Part shown: piece by piece, positions 1-9,548 of the stretch | Numbering within the stretch: the stretch's first letter is position 1 | Layout of the letters: each line of letters begins with the position of its first letter | Source: Zobellella maritima | GTDB taxonomy: Bacteria; Pseudomonadota; Gammaproteobacteria; Enterobacterales; Aeromonadaceae | NCBI RefSeq assembly: GCF_003075035.1 | Contig: NZ_QCZE01000002.1 | Span: forward strand, 186,001-250,000 | Direction of reading: 5' to 3' | DNA: 64,000 nucleotides | Program-made: the position numbers and the translations under genes | The notes under the pieces: model-generated | Seen by the model: the letters and a program-made list of their open reading frames with translations, nothing else | The model's database searches: none | What the model was told of the DNA's origin: nothing

Positions 1-79
1 AATTTAGCGGCGCCTCCCCGGGCCGGGCCGATCTTGACGCGGGTGCAGGCCCGCGCCGCAGACGGGCGGGCCTGGATTA

Positions 80-562
80 TTACTGCCGCGGATCATCGGC
101 CGGATTGACATAGTTGACCTGCCAGGGGCCGACCGAGTTCAGCTGAACCACGGTTTCACCCTCCGCGATGGCATAGTGGCGCATGGCCGGCGGCATGGCA
201 GTGTAGCTGCCGGCCGGCAGGCGATGCGCATTCTCCCTGGCCTGGCTATCATCCATGCCCAGGTAGAAGGTGCCACTCAGCACCGTCACCCGCTCTACCC
301 CGGGATGCCAGTGCAGCGGTACCCGGTAACCATCGGGCAATTTCAGCCGCAGGGTAAAGATACCGGGTTCGGCCGGGTTACCCTCCAGAACCACAAAGCG
401 GGAGCCGGCCGGCAGCGAGGCCGGACCATCCTGCCAGCTCATCTGATCTGGCGGGTAGAGCAAGTGCTGCCCCGGGCCCGGGTCCGCCATATCGGCGGCC
501 AGTGCCAGCATGGGCAGGGCGGCGCTCAACAGGCAGCCGGCCAGACCTGTTCGGAGTTTCAT
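80..562 (-). CDS. Secreted cupin-domain protein
   Basis: A 160-residue protein with a clear signal peptide (about residues 1-22, cleavage near ALA-AD) followed by a single cupin barrel. The metal-binding set characteristic of cupins is visible as His84, His86, Glu90 and His119. I start it at the ATG preceded by AGGAGG; the open frame runs about 70 codons further upstream but that part has no coding character. It is divergent from slyD and shares a roughly 175-bp promoter region with it. The substrate is unknown. Secreted cupins of this size are often annotated only as cupin-domain proteins, and nothing nearby suggests a pathway. Confidence 0.8.
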   Translation of the reverse strand: MKLRTGLAGCLLSAALPMLALAADMADPGPGQHLLYPPDQMSWQDGPASLPAGSRFVVLEGNPAEPGIFTLRLKLPDGYRVPLHWHPGVERVTVLSGTFYLGMDDSQARENAHRLPAGSYTAMPPAMRHYAIAEGETVVQLNSVGPWQVNYVNPADDPRQ

Positions 563-737
563 GATATTTTCCTCCCTAGAACGGGCCCGCTCATTCGACC
601 GGGCCCTGTTTAAAGCGTAATACAGAAGGCATAAGGGTGGAGCCGTGCTGTAACCCCTTGGACGAGGACACTGAACTGGACCTGACCATCTGCTATTATT
701 CCGCCACGAACAGGCTCTCAACTGACTAGGAAAACAG

Positions 738-1220
738 ATGCAAATTGCTGATAACACAGTGGTGCAGTTCAACTACACCTTGAAGGACGAAGATGGCCAG
801 GTGCTGGACACCAACACCGGCAAGTCGCCGCTGGCTTACCTGCACGGTCACAACAACATGATGGAAGGTCTGGAAAAGGTGCTGGCCGGCAAGAGCGAAG
901 GCGACAGCTTTACCGTGACCCTGCCCCCCGCCGAAACCTATGGAGAGCGTGACGAAGAGCTGACCCAGCGTATTTCGGTCAAGCACCTGCAGGGCGCCAA
1001 GCGCTGGGAGCCGGGCATGGCGGCGGTGATCAACACCGAAGAAGGTCAGCGCCAGGTGACTGTGCTCAAGGTCGGCAAGTTCATGGCCGATGTGGACTTG
1101 AACCACCCGCTGGCGGGCCTGACCCTGACCTTTGATCTGGAAGTGGTCGGTGTGCGTGCCGCCACCGAGGAAGAAATCGCCCACGGCCATGCCCACGGCG
1201 AAGGCGGCCATCACCACTGA
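738..1220 (+). CDS. slyD: FKBP-type peptidyl-prolyl isomerase SlyD
   Basis: This 160-residue protein has the SlyD arrangement: an N-terminal FKBP half (from about residue 5), the inserted IF chaperone flap in the middle, and return to the FKBP fold by about residue 140. The tail is rich in His and Gly (AHGHAHGEGGHHH), the nickel/zinc-binding feature of SlyD. It acts in the cytoplasm as a proline cis-trans isomerase and metallochaperone, linked in Escherichia coli to hydrogenase nickel insertion. The tail here is shorter than in E. coli and lacks its cysteines. The ATG start has an AGGAAA Shine-Dalgarno, and a strong terminator lies 16 bp after the stop. Confidence 0.93.
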   Translation: MQIADNTVVQFNYTLKDEDGQVLDTNTGKSPLAYLHGHNNMMEGLEKVLAGKSEGDSFTVTLPPAETYGERDEELTQRISVKHLQGAKRWEPGMAAVINTEEGQRQVTVLKVGKFMADVDLNHPLAGLTLTFDLEVVGVRAATEEEIAHGHAHGEGGHHH

Positions 1221-1235
1221 GCCGCAAGGGTGAAC

Positions 1236-1276
1236 CAGCAAAAAGGCCGGGTAGATACTACTCGGCCTTTTTGCTG
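1236..1276 (+). terminator. Terminator after slyD, usable on both strands
   Basis: A perfect 14-bp inverted repeat (CAGCAAAAAGGCCG and its complement) encloses a 13-nt loop, with A and T runs built into the arms. It lies between slyD and the convergent YbaK-type gene and could end transcription from both sides. Confidence 0.85.
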
Positions 1277-1313
1277 GGTGAGGCTGATGGGGGCATGGGC
1301 GCTATGGTCCGGG

Positions 1314-1769
1314 CTAGAGCGCTATCTCCTTCGGCTCAACCAGCCTCAGGTAGTCTTTCATGGTCAGGCTGAACAGCTCACGGTAACTGCCGGCACTGAA
1401 GACGATCTCTTCCTGTTGGGCGAGTTCGCTGTCTATATACACCGGCATTTCATACAGGTTGCCGAAGGGCGGCAGGGCGCCGACTTCGCAGTCGGGAAAC
1501 TTCTCGCGGAAATTGCTTTCATGTATGAAGGTCGCCTCCTGCGCCGACAGGGACCGGGCCAGGCGGTCGGGATGGATTATCTTGGGAGCGGGCAGCACTA
1601 CCATTGTCATCTGGCCATCCAGCGTCATAATCACCACCTTGGCCATCACCTTGCCCGGTATATGGGCGGCCTCGGCCACCTCCTGAGCGGTAAACGCCGG
1701 CGAGTGGGAGATGACCCGATATTTGACTCCCTGTTGATCCAGGTATTGTTGCAATCGTTTGGCCGGCAT
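1314..1769 (-). CDS. YbaK/ProX-type aminoacyl-tRNA deacylase
   Basis: A 151-residue stand-alone YbaK / prolyl-tRNA-editing domain. Members of this family hydrolyse mischarged tRNAs, such as Cys-tRNA(Pro) or Ala-tRNA(Pro), in trans to the synthetase. The conserved lysine region (VMAKVVIM, Lys44) and the conserved glycine/proline-rich segment (GALPPFG) are visible. The start is the ATG behind GAGGAGGGCT; the frame stays open about 60 codons upstream without coding character. It is convergent with slyD. Which amino acid it edits cannot be read from the sequence. It is shorter than E. coli YbaK and resembles the generic YbaK/EbsC branch. Confidence 0.8.
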   Translation of the reverse strand: MPAKRLQQYLDQQGVKYRVISHSPAFTAQEVAEAAHIPGKVMAKVVIMTLDGQMTMVVLPAPKIIHPDRLARSLSAQEATFIHESNFREKFPDCEVGALPPFGNLYEMPVYIDSELAQQEEIVFSAGSYRELFSLTMKDYLRLVEPKEIAL

Positions 1770-1990
1770 AATCAGCCCTCCTCGACAGATACTGAACGTC
1801 GGTTGAAGTATAGGCCATGGGGAGGATGCGGGCGGCGTAGCATGAGCCCTGACGGGAGTTCGGTCTGACTGATCTTCCCCCGATAAAGCGGACACCCCTT
1901 TCGAGCACGCCGTCATGACTTCATATTCGGACTGGGGAAAAGGCAAGACCTGATCCCGTGATCAATTGCCATTAACAGGCAAAAGAACCC

Positions 1991-2152
1991 TAAATAACTG
2001 ATACAAATACCGCTACATTTCGAGACAGAAGTCAGGATTCGATAAGCAGACCCTCCGCGCCAAGGATGGTGCGGCGGAGCCCCCAGGGATGGGTTTACGG
2101 CGAGTCTGCGTTCGAGCCTGATCTCTGTAGCACAATTATGAACAGTTATTTA
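1991..2152 (+). repeat. MITE-like intergenic repeat, copy A
   Basis: A 162-bp element begins TAAATAACTG and ends CAGTTATTTA. Its outer arms (about 40 bp) are imperfect inverted repeats, and an internal GCAGAC...GTCTGC pair encloses a GC-rich core. Two further near-identical copies lie in reverse orientation at 17,220-17,382 and 31,579-31,740. No open reading frame is inside. The gap 1,770-2,339 holds nothing else recognisable apart from presumed promoter sequence for the FKBP gene. Confidence 0.85.
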
Positions 2153-2339
2153 CTAAAAAGGATTTTTTCTCTATTGTAATTTCAGGGTTAAGCATTCCAT
2201 GTAGTACCGTTTTCTAGTTATCGAAGTATATTTCCTGCCCTTCGGACACCCACTTGAATACCGTGGCGAAATAAAATGCATTACCTCAATAAGCATCGAG
2301 TGTTAGAATACGAAAATCTCAACATTAGCAGGGTAAGAC

Positions 2340-2810
2340 ATGAAATTTGTTATTTTGGCGTTAATCATTGCATTCTTAGCATTTTATTTCATCAGGAATT
2401 CAAACAACAAGAAGGCAGCGCTTGAAAATATCGCGGCAGGAAACGCGTTTTTAGCCCAAAATAAAACCAACGAAGATGTGCTGACAACCGCTTCCGGCTT
2501 GCAGTATCAAATATTAACCAAAGGCGAAGGCAGTGTTCACCCCAGCGCCGGTTCAACGGTAACCGTGCATTATCATGGCACCTTATTGGACGGCACCGTA
2601 TTTGATAGTTCGGTAGAACGTAACGACCCCGTCAGCTTTCCTTTGAATCGAGTCATAAGGGGATGGACCGAAGGTGTACAATTGATGGTGGTGGGTGATA
2701 AACTCAAATTTTTCATTCCGTCCAAACTGGCCTACGGCAACCGCGCAGCTGGAACCATAAAGCCGGGGTCCTTGCTTGTTTTTGAAGTGGAGCTACTGGA
2801 GATCCAATAA
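2340..2810 (+). CDS. Membrane-anchored FKBP-type peptidyl-prolyl isomerase
   Basis: A 156-residue protein with one N-terminal membrane segment (about residues 1-18, ending FYFIRN), a short linker with the typical TASGLQYQIL lead-in, and a complete FKBP domain from about residue 50 to the end. FKBP active-site residues are visible (VHYHGTLLDGTVFDSS, FPLNRVIRGWTEG, IPSKLAYG). It probably catalyses proline isomerisation at the periplasmic face of the inner membrane. Compared with Mip/FklB it lacks the N-terminal dimerisation domain. Its base composition is clearly more AT-rich than slyD or gor, and it sits between repeat copies, so horizontal acquisition is plausible. Confidence 0.88.
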   Translation: MKFVILALIIAFLAFYFIRNSNNKKAALENIAAGNAFLAQNKTNEDVLTTASGLQYQILTKGEGSVHPSAGSTVTVHYHGTLLDGTVFDSSVERNDPVSFPLNRVIRGWTEGVQLMVVGDKLKFFIPSKLAYGNRAAGTIKPGSLLVFEVELLEIQ

Positions 2811-2848
2811 ATTCAATAGCGCATTCTTCTCGGTGCAGCTGACACACT

Positions 2849-2896
2849 GACAAAAAGACCTGGCTGACCAACTGGCATCATGCGGTTGGCCAGCCA
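2849..2896 (-). terminator. Probable minus-strand terminator
   Basis: A 12-bp stem with one mismatch (TGGCTGACCAAC against GTTGGCCAGCCA) is followed on the minus strand by GGTCTTTTTG. It would end transcripts reading leftward out of the AT-rich remnants at 3.0-3.6 kb. It lacks a T run on the plus strand. Confidence 0.5.
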
Positions 2897-3029
2897 AAGC
2901 CTTCATAAAGTAAGTTTATCAGCTCTGCTTAACCAGGCTTGGGGCCTGAACGAACCGAGCTAGGTGTATAACTTCGACTTATGGGGCGGTTGAAAACCGT
3001 CCCACATTAAGTTTTTGTTATAGCCCTGC

Positions 3030-3308
3030 CTACTGAATTTTTTTCTCTTCTAATGAAGGTGGTAATACAGCCGAAAGAAGGACAGGCACAGATTCCACTG
3101 AGATTTTGCCATCTTTAATCTTTTTCTGAATATATGCAGGGTATTTTTCTGGAAGATAAGTTTCTTCAAACCATGACCTAAATTCAGCTATTGCTGATAT
3201 GGGGTACGCTAGGACTTCAGGGTTTAACTGCCTATATGATTCTGGGAATTTGTGTTGAATTCTGATTTTTGACTCGTATTTTCTATCTAGATTGTGGTCT
3301 TTCAGTAT
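3030..3308 (-). pseudogene. AT-rich gene remnant (92-codon open frame, no start)
   Basis: An uninterrupted minus-strand frame of 92 codons ends in TAG but has an in-frame TAA immediately upstream and no ATG, GTG or TTG near its beginning. The product is hydrophilic and has plausible protein composition (for example LKDHNLDRKYESK at the start and PPPSLEEKKIQ at the end), with AT-rich codon use unlike the flanking core genes. It directly follows the 3,314-3,634 frame in another phase. I infer the two are fragments of a decayed or shuffled acquired gene. No family recognised. Confidence 0.4.
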
Positions 3309-3313
3309 TTAGA

Positions 3314-3634
3314 CTAGTGAATACCCAAGCTACCATCAGGCATTATAGAGTCATCTACTACAATGTTGTGTCTAATTAGTGACGTAATGATTGCTGTAGA
3401 CTCATCAAACATCGTGAAAAAATCTTTGGGAGGTTGATTGTTCAGAATTCTTTCTTTGAATAAATCCCAACTCTGAGTAATTTGATTTTGTTGGCTATAA
3501 TTTAGCCGCTCATAAATATAGGTTCTTAAGCCTAATTTAGCTGCTTTACGATAATTCGTAAGAGCTTCACTTTTAGTAGTTTGAGCAAAGTGAGCATAGT
3601 AATCGGTTATTGCCATAACGATCTGTTCTGGCAC
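3314..3634 (-). CDS. Hypothetical protein, possibly a gene fragment
   Basis: A 106-codon frame opening with GTG; an internal ATG at 3,616 would give 100 residues (MAITDYYAHF...). No convincing Shine-Dalgarno precedes either start. The predicted protein is soluble and largely helical, with no motif I recognise. Its AT-rich codon use differs from gor next door. It ends six bases before the 92-codon startless frame in another phase, and a palindromic repeat lies just upstream at 3,700-3,840, so it may be a truncated acquired gene rather than a functional one. Confidence 0.4.
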   Translation of the reverse strand: MPEQIVMAITDYYAHFAQTTKSEALTNYRKAAKLGLRTYIYERLNYSQQNQITQSWDLFKERILNNQPPKDFFTMFDESTAIITSLIRHNIVVDDSIMPDGSLGIH

Positions 3635-3699
3635 TGCATGGATAACACCTGCTGCCCGCAGACAGCATCGACAGGCGGTCCCGGAATATCAGGGAGAGC

Positions 3700-3840
3700 A
3701 AAGGGCCTGCTCCGCCGGCTATCTGACCGCCATGGATGGCGGGAATGCCTGGACGGCAGGAGCATTTCCCGGCCGCGCCAGGGAGGGCGCGGCGGAGTCC
3801 CCAGGGATGGGTTTACGGCGAGTCGGCGGAGCGGCCCTTT
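3700..3840. repeat. Palindromic intergenic repeat sharing the MITE core
   Basis: About 141 bp bounded by inverted arms AAAGGGCC(T)GCTCCGCC and GGCGGAGCGGCCCTTT. Inside is the core GGAGTCCCCAGGGATGG followed by GTTTACGGCGAGTC, almost identical to the core of the 162-bp repeat, but the outer arms are different. No coding potential. Confidence 0.65.
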
Positions 3841-3888
3841 GTCCGACCCCTATCGAGTAACGAAACAGAGTGCTGGTTTAAGACAAAC

Positions 3889-3916
3889 AAAATGCCGAGC
3901 ACCTGCTCGGCATTTT
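3889..3916 (-). terminator. Terminator after gor
   Basis: A perfect 12-bp stem (AAAATGCCGAGC and its complement) has a 4-nt loop, with T-rich sequence on both strands. It lies 18 bp beyond the gor stop. Confidence 0.85.
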
Positions 3917-3934
3917 ACTATCTATATCAAACAA

Positions 3935-5287
3935 TTAACGCATGGTCACAAACTCTTCCGCCCCGGTGGGATGGATGGCCACACAGGCGTCGAAGTCGGC
4001 CTTGGTGGCGCCCATCTTCACCGCGACCGCAAAGCCTTGCAGGATCTCGTCCATGCCAAAGCCGATGCCGTGGATGCCGACGATCTTCTCGTTGTCGCCC
4101 ACGCACACCAGCTTCATCTTGCAGGGCTGGCGATGCTGGGTGACGGCGGTATACATGGCGGTAAAGCTGGAGGTATACACCTTCACCTGGTCGTCGCCGT
4201 GCAGCTCCCGGGCCTGGGGCTCGGTTAGCCCTAAGGTACCTATGGGCGGATGGCTGAATACCACGGTCGGCACCAGGTCGTAGTCCATTTTTGCGTCGGG
4301 CTTGTTGTTGAACAGCCGCTCCGACAGCTGGCGGCCGGCCTTGACCGCCACCGGGGTCAGCTCCACATAGCCGATGTTGTCGCCCACCGCATAGACGCCG
4401 TTGGCGGTGGTGTTCTGGTATTCGTCGACCTTGATATAGCCGTGCTGATCCACCGATACCCCGGCGGCCTCCAGGTTCAGGCTCTTGGTCATCGGGCGGC
4501 GGCCGATGGCCCAGATCAGGCAGTCGACATTGATATTGTCGCCGTTATCCAGGTGCAGGGTCAGGCTGCCATCGACCTGTTTTTCTACGCTTTTGGGAAC
4601 CGCTTCGGTATGCAGCTGCGGGCCTTCGGTATTCATGACCTCGACCAGGGTATCGGTAAGCAGGGGATCGAAGTTGCGCAGCGGGGCGTGCTTGCGCACC
4701 AGCAGGTGGGTTTCCGACCCCAGGGCGTTCATCACCCCGGCCAGTTCTACCGCGATGTAGCCGGCACCGACCACCGCCACCCGCTTGGGCTGTTCGCTCA
4801 GCTCGAAGAAGCCGTTTGAGTCGATACCGTATTCGGCCCCGGGAATATGGGGGATGATGGGCTCGCCACCGGTGGCGATCAGGATATGGTCGGCGGTGTA
4901 CTCTTCACCGTTTACTTCTATGGTGTGAGCATCCTTGAAGCGGCCGAAGCCCTTGATCACGGTTACCTTGTTGTTGCCCAGCACCCGGTCGTAGGACTGG
5001 TGGATGCGGCCGATATAGGCCTGGCGGCTTTCTACCAGGCGGGACCAGTCATGGCCCTTGAGGTCGATATCGAAGCCGTAGTCCTCGGCGTAGAGCTTGA
5101 TCGCATCGGCTACCTGGGCGCCGTGCCACATCACTTTTTTCGGCACGCAACCGACGTTGACGCAGGTGCCGCCCAGGTCCTTGGCTTCAATCAGTGCTAC
5201 TTTCTTGCCGTACATGGCGGCCCGGTTGGCCGAGGCAATACCGCCGCTACCGCCGCCGATGGCGATATAGTCGAAATGTTGTGCCAT
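3935..5287 (-). CDS. gorA: Glutathione-disulfide reductase
   Basis: A 450-residue flavoenzyme, the same length as E. coli Gor, that reduces oxidised glutathione with NADPH in the cytoplasm. The N-terminal FAD dinucleotide fold (GGGSGGIAS, residues 11-19), the redox disulfide Cys42/Cys47 in [13 protein letters not shown], the second nucleotide-binding fold ([10 protein letters not shown]) and the C-terminal catalytic His439/Glu444 (HPTGAEEF) are all present. The start is the ATG of MAQHFDY; the frame extends 77 codons upstream into the prlC divergent promoter region without coding features. It is transcribed alone and followed by a strong terminator. The 299 bp to prlC hold the divergent promoters only. 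Confidence 0.97.
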   Translation of the reverse strand: MAQHFDYIAIGGGSGGIASANRAAMYGKKVALIEAKDLGGTCVNVGCVPKKVMWHGAQVADAIKLYAEDYGFDIDLKGHDWSRLVESRQAYIGRIHQSYDRVLGNNKVTVIKGFGRFKDAHTIEVNGEEYTADHILIATGGEPIIPHIPGAEYGIDSNGFFELSEQPKRVAVVGAGYIAVELAGVMNALGSETHLLVRKHAPLRNFDPLLTDTLVEVMNTEGPQLHTEAVPKSVEKQVDGSLTLHLDNGDNINVDCLIWAIGRRPMTKSLNLEAAGVSVDQHGYIKVDEYQNTTANGVYAVGDNIGYVELTPVAVKAGRQLSERLFNNKPDAKMDYDLVPTVVFSHPPIGTLGLTEPQARELHGDDQVKVYTSSFTAMYTAVTQHRQPCKMKLVCVGDNEKIVGIHGIGFGMDEILQGFAVAVKMGATKADFDACVAIHPTGAEEFVTMR

Positions 5288-5586
5288 AAACTTCCGCTCC
5301 GTTTGTGAGTTGGCCCGATATTGAACAGTCGGCCAATGGTACACCAAGTTAACTGACTGCCGGAAAAGAGTGAAGCCGGTTCTTTTTTCCGTTACTCCAT
5401 GTCCGGCGCAGGCGGGTTTTCCCGATGGAAGGATTATCCGCTTAAAAATTGGTCGTTCCGCCGGCAAATCATCACTGTTCGCCAGGAAACGCTTGAACAT
5501 CGGAGGCAGTATCACCATCTTAGGGGTATTCCCTCGTCGGCCTGCCGGGCCAGGCGATGGGCCATAACGATAAGAGGTAACTGGTG

Positions 5587-7629
5587 ATGAATAATCCGCT
5601 ACTGACCATGGACGGTCTGCCGCCGTTCAGCCAAATTCAGCCGGACCATATCAGGCCGGCGGTGGAGCACGCCATTGCGGATTGCAAACGCCGGGTCGAA
5701 GCCGTGTTGGCGCGTGATGAAGAGTTTACCTGGGACAACCTGGTTGCCCCCCTGGAAGAAGTCAATGATCACCTGAGCCGTATTTGGTCCCCGGTCTCCC
5801 ATCTGAATAGCGTACTCAACAGTGATGAGCTGCGTCAGGCCTATGAGTCCTGCCTGCCGCTGCTGTCCGAATACCAGACCTGGGTCGGCCAGCATGAAGG
5901 CCTGTTTGCCGCCTATCAGGGGCTGGCCGAACGGGATGACTTCAAGAAGCTGAGCCAGGCCCAGCAGAAGGAAGTGGACAACACCCTGCGCGACTTCCGG
6001 TTGTCGGGTATCGCCCTGGAAGCCGAGCAGAAGCAGCGCTTTGGTACCATCCAGGCACGGCTCTCCGAGCTCTCTTCTACTTTCTCCAACCGGGTGCTGG
6101 ACGCCACCCAGGCCTGGTTCAAACAGATTACCGACAAGGCCGAGCTGGCCGGGCTGCCCGAATCGGCCTTGGCCGCCGCCGAGGCCCAGGCCAAGGCCCG
6201 GGAATTGGAAGGCTGGGTGTTTACCCTGGATATTCCCTCTTATCTGCCGGTGATGATGTACGCCGACAACGCCGCCCTGCGTGAAGAAATGTACCGGGCC
6301 TATTGTACCCGGGCTTCCGATCAGGGCCCGAATGCAGGCGAGTTCGACAATACCGCCATCATCGAAGAAATCTTGGCATTGAAGCAGGAACTGGCCGAGC
6401 TGCTGGGTTTCGAACAGTATGCTCAGCTGTCGCTGGCCACCAAGATGGCGGACAGCGAGCAGCAGGTGCTGGCGTTCCTCGACGAGCTGGCGAGCCGCTC
6501 CCATCCCCAGGGGAAGGCGGAGCTGGCGGAGCTGACCGAATTTGCCCATCAGCATCATGACATCGCCGAGCTCAACGCCTGGGATGTGACCTACTATGGC
6601 GAAAAACTTAAACAGCACAAGTACACCATTTCCGACGAAGAGCTGCGCCCCTATTTCCCCGAAGAGAAGGTGGTGCACGGCCTGTTTGAAACCGTCAGGA
6701 GGTTGTTCGGCATCAAGGTCAAGGAGCGTCTGGGAGTGGAAGTCTGGCATCCGGATGTGCGCTTCTTCGATATCTACGATGAAACCAATGAGCTGAGGGG
6801 CAGCTTCTATCTGGATCTCTATGCCCGCGCCAACAAGCGGGGCGGGGCCTGGATGGATGACTGCATCGGTCGTCGTTACCGGGAAGACGGCAGCCTGCAG
6901 AAGCCGGTGGCCTACCTGACCTGCAACTTCAACGGCCCGGTCGGCAAGGATCCGGCGCTGTTCACCCATAACGAGGTGGTCACCCTGTTCCATGAGTTCG
7001 GTCACGGCCTGCATCATATGCTGACCCAGATCGATGTGGCCGGGGTGGCCGGTATCAACGGCGTGGCCTGGGATGCGGTGGAGCTGCCCAGCCAGTTCCT
7101 GGAAAACTGGTGCTGGCAGCCCGAGGCGCTGGCCTTTATCTCCGGTCACTACCAGAGCGGCGAGCCGTTGCCGGCGGAGTTGCTGGAGCGGATGCTGGCG
7201 GCGCGGAATTTCCATTCGGCGCTGATGATGCTGCGCCAGCTGGAATTCTCGCTGTTCGACTTCCGCCTGCATATGGCCAGGGACGGTGCCGAACCCGGAC
7301 GGGTGCAGGAAATATTGAATGAGGTACGCAAGAAGGTATCCGTACTGCCGCCGCCCGACTTCAACCGCTTCCAGCACAGCTTCTCCCATATCTTCGCCGG
7401 TGGCTATGCGGCGGGCTATTACAGCTACAAGTGGGCGGAAGTGTTGTCCAGCGATGCCTTCTCTCGCTTCGAGGAGGAAGGGGTGTTCTCGGCCAAGGTC
7501 GGCCGTGACTTCCTGCATGCCATACTGGAACAGGGCGGTTCCCGGGCGCCGATGGAACTGTTCAAGCAGTTCCGGGGCCGTGAGCCGAAAATCGATGCGC
7601 TGCTGCGGCATTCGGGTATTGCGGCCTGA
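5587..7629 (+). CDS. prlC: Oligopeptidase A (M3 metallopeptidase)
   Basis: A 680-residue M3-family zinc peptidase that degrades oligopeptides and cleaved signal peptides in the cytoplasm. The zinc motif HEFGH is at residues 469-473 and the third ligand Glu499 follows in the conserved [10 protein letters not shown] segment. Length and N-terminus (MNNPLL) match E. coli OpdA. A GTG directly precedes the ATG; I prefer the ATG because the AGAGGT Shine-Dalgarno is then well spaced. In E. coli prlC and rsmJ are also neighbours, and the same order is kept here with a hairpin between them. Confidence 0.96.
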   Translation: MNNPLLTMDGLPPFSQIQPDHIRPAVEHAIADCKRRVEAVLARDEEFTWDNLVAPLEEVNDHLSRIWSPVSHLNSVLNSDELRQAYESCLPLLSEYQTWVGQHEGLFAAYQGLAERDDFKKLSQAQQKEVDNTLRDFRLSGIALEAEQKQRFGTIQARLSELSSTFSNRVLDATQAWFKQITDKAELAGLPESALAAAEAQAKARELEGWVFTLDIPSYLPVMMYADNAALREEMYRAYCTRASDQGPNAGEFDNTAIIEEILALKQELAELLGFEQYAQLSLATKMADSEQQVLAFLDELASRSHPQGKAELAELTEFAHQHHDIAELNAWDVTYYGEKLKQHKYTISDEELRPYFPEEKVVHGLFETVRRLFGIKVKERLGVEVWHPDVRFFDIYDETNELRGSFYLDLYARANKRGGAWMDDCIGRRYREDGSLQKPVAYLTCNFNGPVGKDPALFTHNEVVTLFHEFGHGLHHMLTQIDVAGVAGINGVAWDAVELPSQFLENWCWQPEALAFISGHYQSGEPLPAELLERMLAARNFHSALMMLRQLEFSLFDFRLHMARDGAEPGRVQEILNEVRKKVSVLPPPDFNRFQHSFSHIFAGGYAAGYYSYKWAEVLSSDAFSRFEEEGVFSAKVGRDFLHAILEQGGSRAPMELFKQFRGREPKIDALLRHSGIAA

Positions 7630-7717
7630 GGTATTGTGTCATTGGGGCAAGCTGGGCGGCGTTATGACCTGCCATCCCAGCCTGCCTGAACATGTTGTTA
7701 ACCGGTTGATATGACTC

Positions 7718-7743
7718 AACGGCTGGCCTCCGGGCCAGCCGTT
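7718..7743 (+). terminator. Hairpin between prlC and rsmJ
   Basis: A perfect 11-bp stem (AACGGCTGGCC and its complement) is closed by a TCCG tetraloop and lies 16 bp before the rsmJ start. The following sequence is only weakly T-rich, so it may attenuate or stabilise rather than fully terminate. Confidence 0.5.
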
Positions 7744-7758
7744 GTCTGTGGTAGCCCT

Positions 7759-8517
7759 ATGAATGATGATTTGATCCCCCTGTGTATCGAGTTGGAAGAC
7801 CCGGCCCTGCAGGCTGAGGCCGAACGCCTGGCTCAGGCCATGCAAGGGGTGGTGGCCGCTGCGCCTTTCGCCCTGGTGCTGGTCGAGGGGCGGCTGGAGT
7901 TGCGCAAGCTGGATGAGCCCAGGCTGGGCGCCGTTTATGTGGACTTTGTGGCCGGCGCGGCGGCGCACCGGCGCAAGTTCGGCGGCGGCCGGGGCCAGGC
8001 CATTGCCAAGGCGGTGGGGCTCAAGCATGGCCATAACCCTAGGGTGGTGGACGGCACCGCCGGCCTGGGGCGGGACGCCTTTGTGCTGGCCTCGCTGGGC
8101 TGCTCGGTAACCCTGTGTGAACGCCATCCGGTGGTGCATGCGCTGTTGGAAGACGGCCTGCGCCGGGCCGCCGCCGATGTGGAGATCGGACCCTGGGTAC
8201 GGGAGCGGTTGCATCTGCTGCCCTTTGGCTGCACCCTGGGCGACATTGAACAGCAACCGGACGTGGTCTATCTCGACCCCATGTTTCCCCACAAGAAAAA
8301 GGCGGCGCTGGTGAAAAAGGAAATGCGGGTGTTTCACTCCCTGGTGGGGGCGGATGAGGATGCCGACGGCCTGTTGCCGCCGGCGTTGGCCCTGGCCCGG
8401 GCCCGGGTGGTGGTGAAGCGTCCCGATTATGCCGGCTTTCTTAATGGCGCCACACCCTCGGCCCAGATCGCCAGCAAAAACAACCGCTTTGATCTGTACG
8501 TTAAACAGGCGCTGTAA
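7759..8517 (+). CDS. rsmJ: 16S rRNA (guanine1516-N2)-methyltransferase
   Basis: A 252-residue SAM-dependent methyltransferase of the RsmJ (YhiQ) family, which methylates G1516 of 16S rRNA. The hallmark segments are present: [12 protein letters not shown] near residue 72, the SAM-binding [15 protein letters not shown], the catalytic-type motif [20 protein letters not shown], and VVVKRPDYA near the C-terminus. E. coli RsmJ is 250 residues. The ATG chosen lies just after a hairpin; an earlier ATG at 7,711 would place the hairpin inside the gene and is not supported by similarity. It is convergent with the COG0523 gene, with only 5 bp between the stops. Confidence 0.93.
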   Translation: MNDDLIPLCIELEDPALQAEAERLAQAMQGVVAAAPFALVLVEGRLELRKLDEPRLGAVYVDFVAGAAAHRRKFGGGRGQAIAKAVGLKHGHNPRVVDGTAGLGRDAFVLASLGCSVTLCERHPVVHALLEDGLRRAAADVEIGPWVRERLHLLPFGCTLGDIEQQPDVVYLDPMFPHKKKAALVKKEMRVFHSLVGADEDADGLLPPALALARARVVVKRPDYAGFLNGATPSAQIASKNNRFDLYVKQAL

Positions 8518-8522
8518 CCACC

Positions 8523-9521
8523 TTATGGGGTGGGCAGCGAGACCACCGTTTTCATCAGTTGTTCATGCAGGGGGGCCGCCGCCAGGGGGCTGGCGTCAAT
8601 CAGTTCTAACCGGCTTTCTCTCTGGGGGGGCAACCGGTACACACTGAGCCGGTCGGTCTGGTTGAAGGCCCACCAGCCGTCCGCCGTGCGCACCACTGCC
8701 TTGAGTCGGGCCACGCGCTGCGCCTCGCAAAAGGTGCGCAGGGCGTCGAGATCAAATACCACCTCGTCGAGAAAGCGCCAGCCCACGGAAAAATGGTCGT
8801 CGCCATGGTTGCCGTAGCGCCGCCAGGGGCGTGCCCGGCTGAGCGAAGGCTCGTGGGTCGCCAGTTTGGGCCGCTCGGCCTTGCCGGCGTGAGCCTGGGG
8901 ATGGGCGGCCCGCCGCTCGGGAGCATGGGGATGCTGCAGCCAGGCGGCGTCCAGTCGACCCTGACTGGTCTCAACCAGAACCTGTTTTGGCGCCGAGCCG
9001 CCTGCGATGTCCCGGCGCAGCCGGGCCAGCTCGGCGTCGCCGCTCAGATCGATCTTGTTGGCCACCACCACGTCGGCCAGGGCCAGCTGATCCTGATAGG
9101 TTTCATGTTCCCGGTAACGGGGGTCGGCCCACTGGCGCGGGTCAATCAGGCAAAAGGCGGCGCCCAGGCTCAGCACCTTGCGGTAATGCTCGTTGGTGAG
9201 AATGTCCATCACCCGGCTGGGGTGGCCCAGGCCCGTGGGTTCAATCAGCAGCCGGTCGGGCTGTGCCTTGTGCAACAACGCGTTCAGGCCAATCTGAAAC
9301 GGCAGTCCGGCCACGCAGCACAGGCAGCCACCGGGAATTTCCTTGACCAGGGCACCCTGCTCGCTCAGCAAGGCGCCATCTATGCCCACCTCGCCAAACT
9401 CGTTGACCAGAATGGCCCAGCGTTCGTGTTCCGGCTTGTGGGCCAGCAGATGGCGCAGCAGTGTGGTTTTGCCGGTGCCGAGGAAGCCCATGATCAGATG
9501 GGTGGGAATGGCTGTCAGCAT
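8523..9521 (-). CDS. COG0523 (CobW/YjiA-type) zinc-associated GTPase
   Basis: A 332-residue G3E GTPase. The Walker A motif is GFLGTGKTT (12-20), the family's metal-binding CxCC motif is Cys66-Leu-Cys68-Cys69 in GGCLCC, and the base-recognition motif NKID follows. A His-rich linker near residues 200-225 leads into the CobW C-terminal domain. COG0523 proteins transfer or allocate metals, mainly zinc; those under Zur control act in zinc starvation. A 15-bp palindrome matching the Zur consensus lies 28 bp upstream of the start, supporting a ZigA/YeiR-like role. The client protein cannot be deduced from the sequence. Confidence 0.88.
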   Translation of the reverse strand: MLTAIPTHLIMGFLGTGKTTLLRHLLAHKPEHERWAILVNEFGEVGIDGALLSEQGALVKEIPGGCLCCVAGLPFQIGLNALLHKAQPDRLLIEPTGLGHPSRVMDILTNEHYRKVLSLGAAFCLIDPRQWADPRYREHETYQDQLALADVVVANKIDLSGDAELARLRRDIAGGSAPKQVLVETSQGRLDAAWLQHPHAPERRAAHPQAHAGKAERPKLATHEPSLSRARPWRRYGNHGDDHFSVGWRFLDEVVFDLDALRTFCEAQRVARLKAVVRTADGWWAFNQTDRLSVYRLPPQRESRLELIDASPLAAAPLHEQLMKTVVSLPTP

Positions 9522-9548
9522 GGTGGAATCTGTGGTCGGGAATGATTT

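Noticed and set aside
5599-7611. A 670-codon open frame on the strand opposite prlC
   Set aside because: It is an antisense shadow of a GC-rich gene: low-complexity composition, no family features, while the sense frame is a full oligopeptidase A with catalytic motifs.
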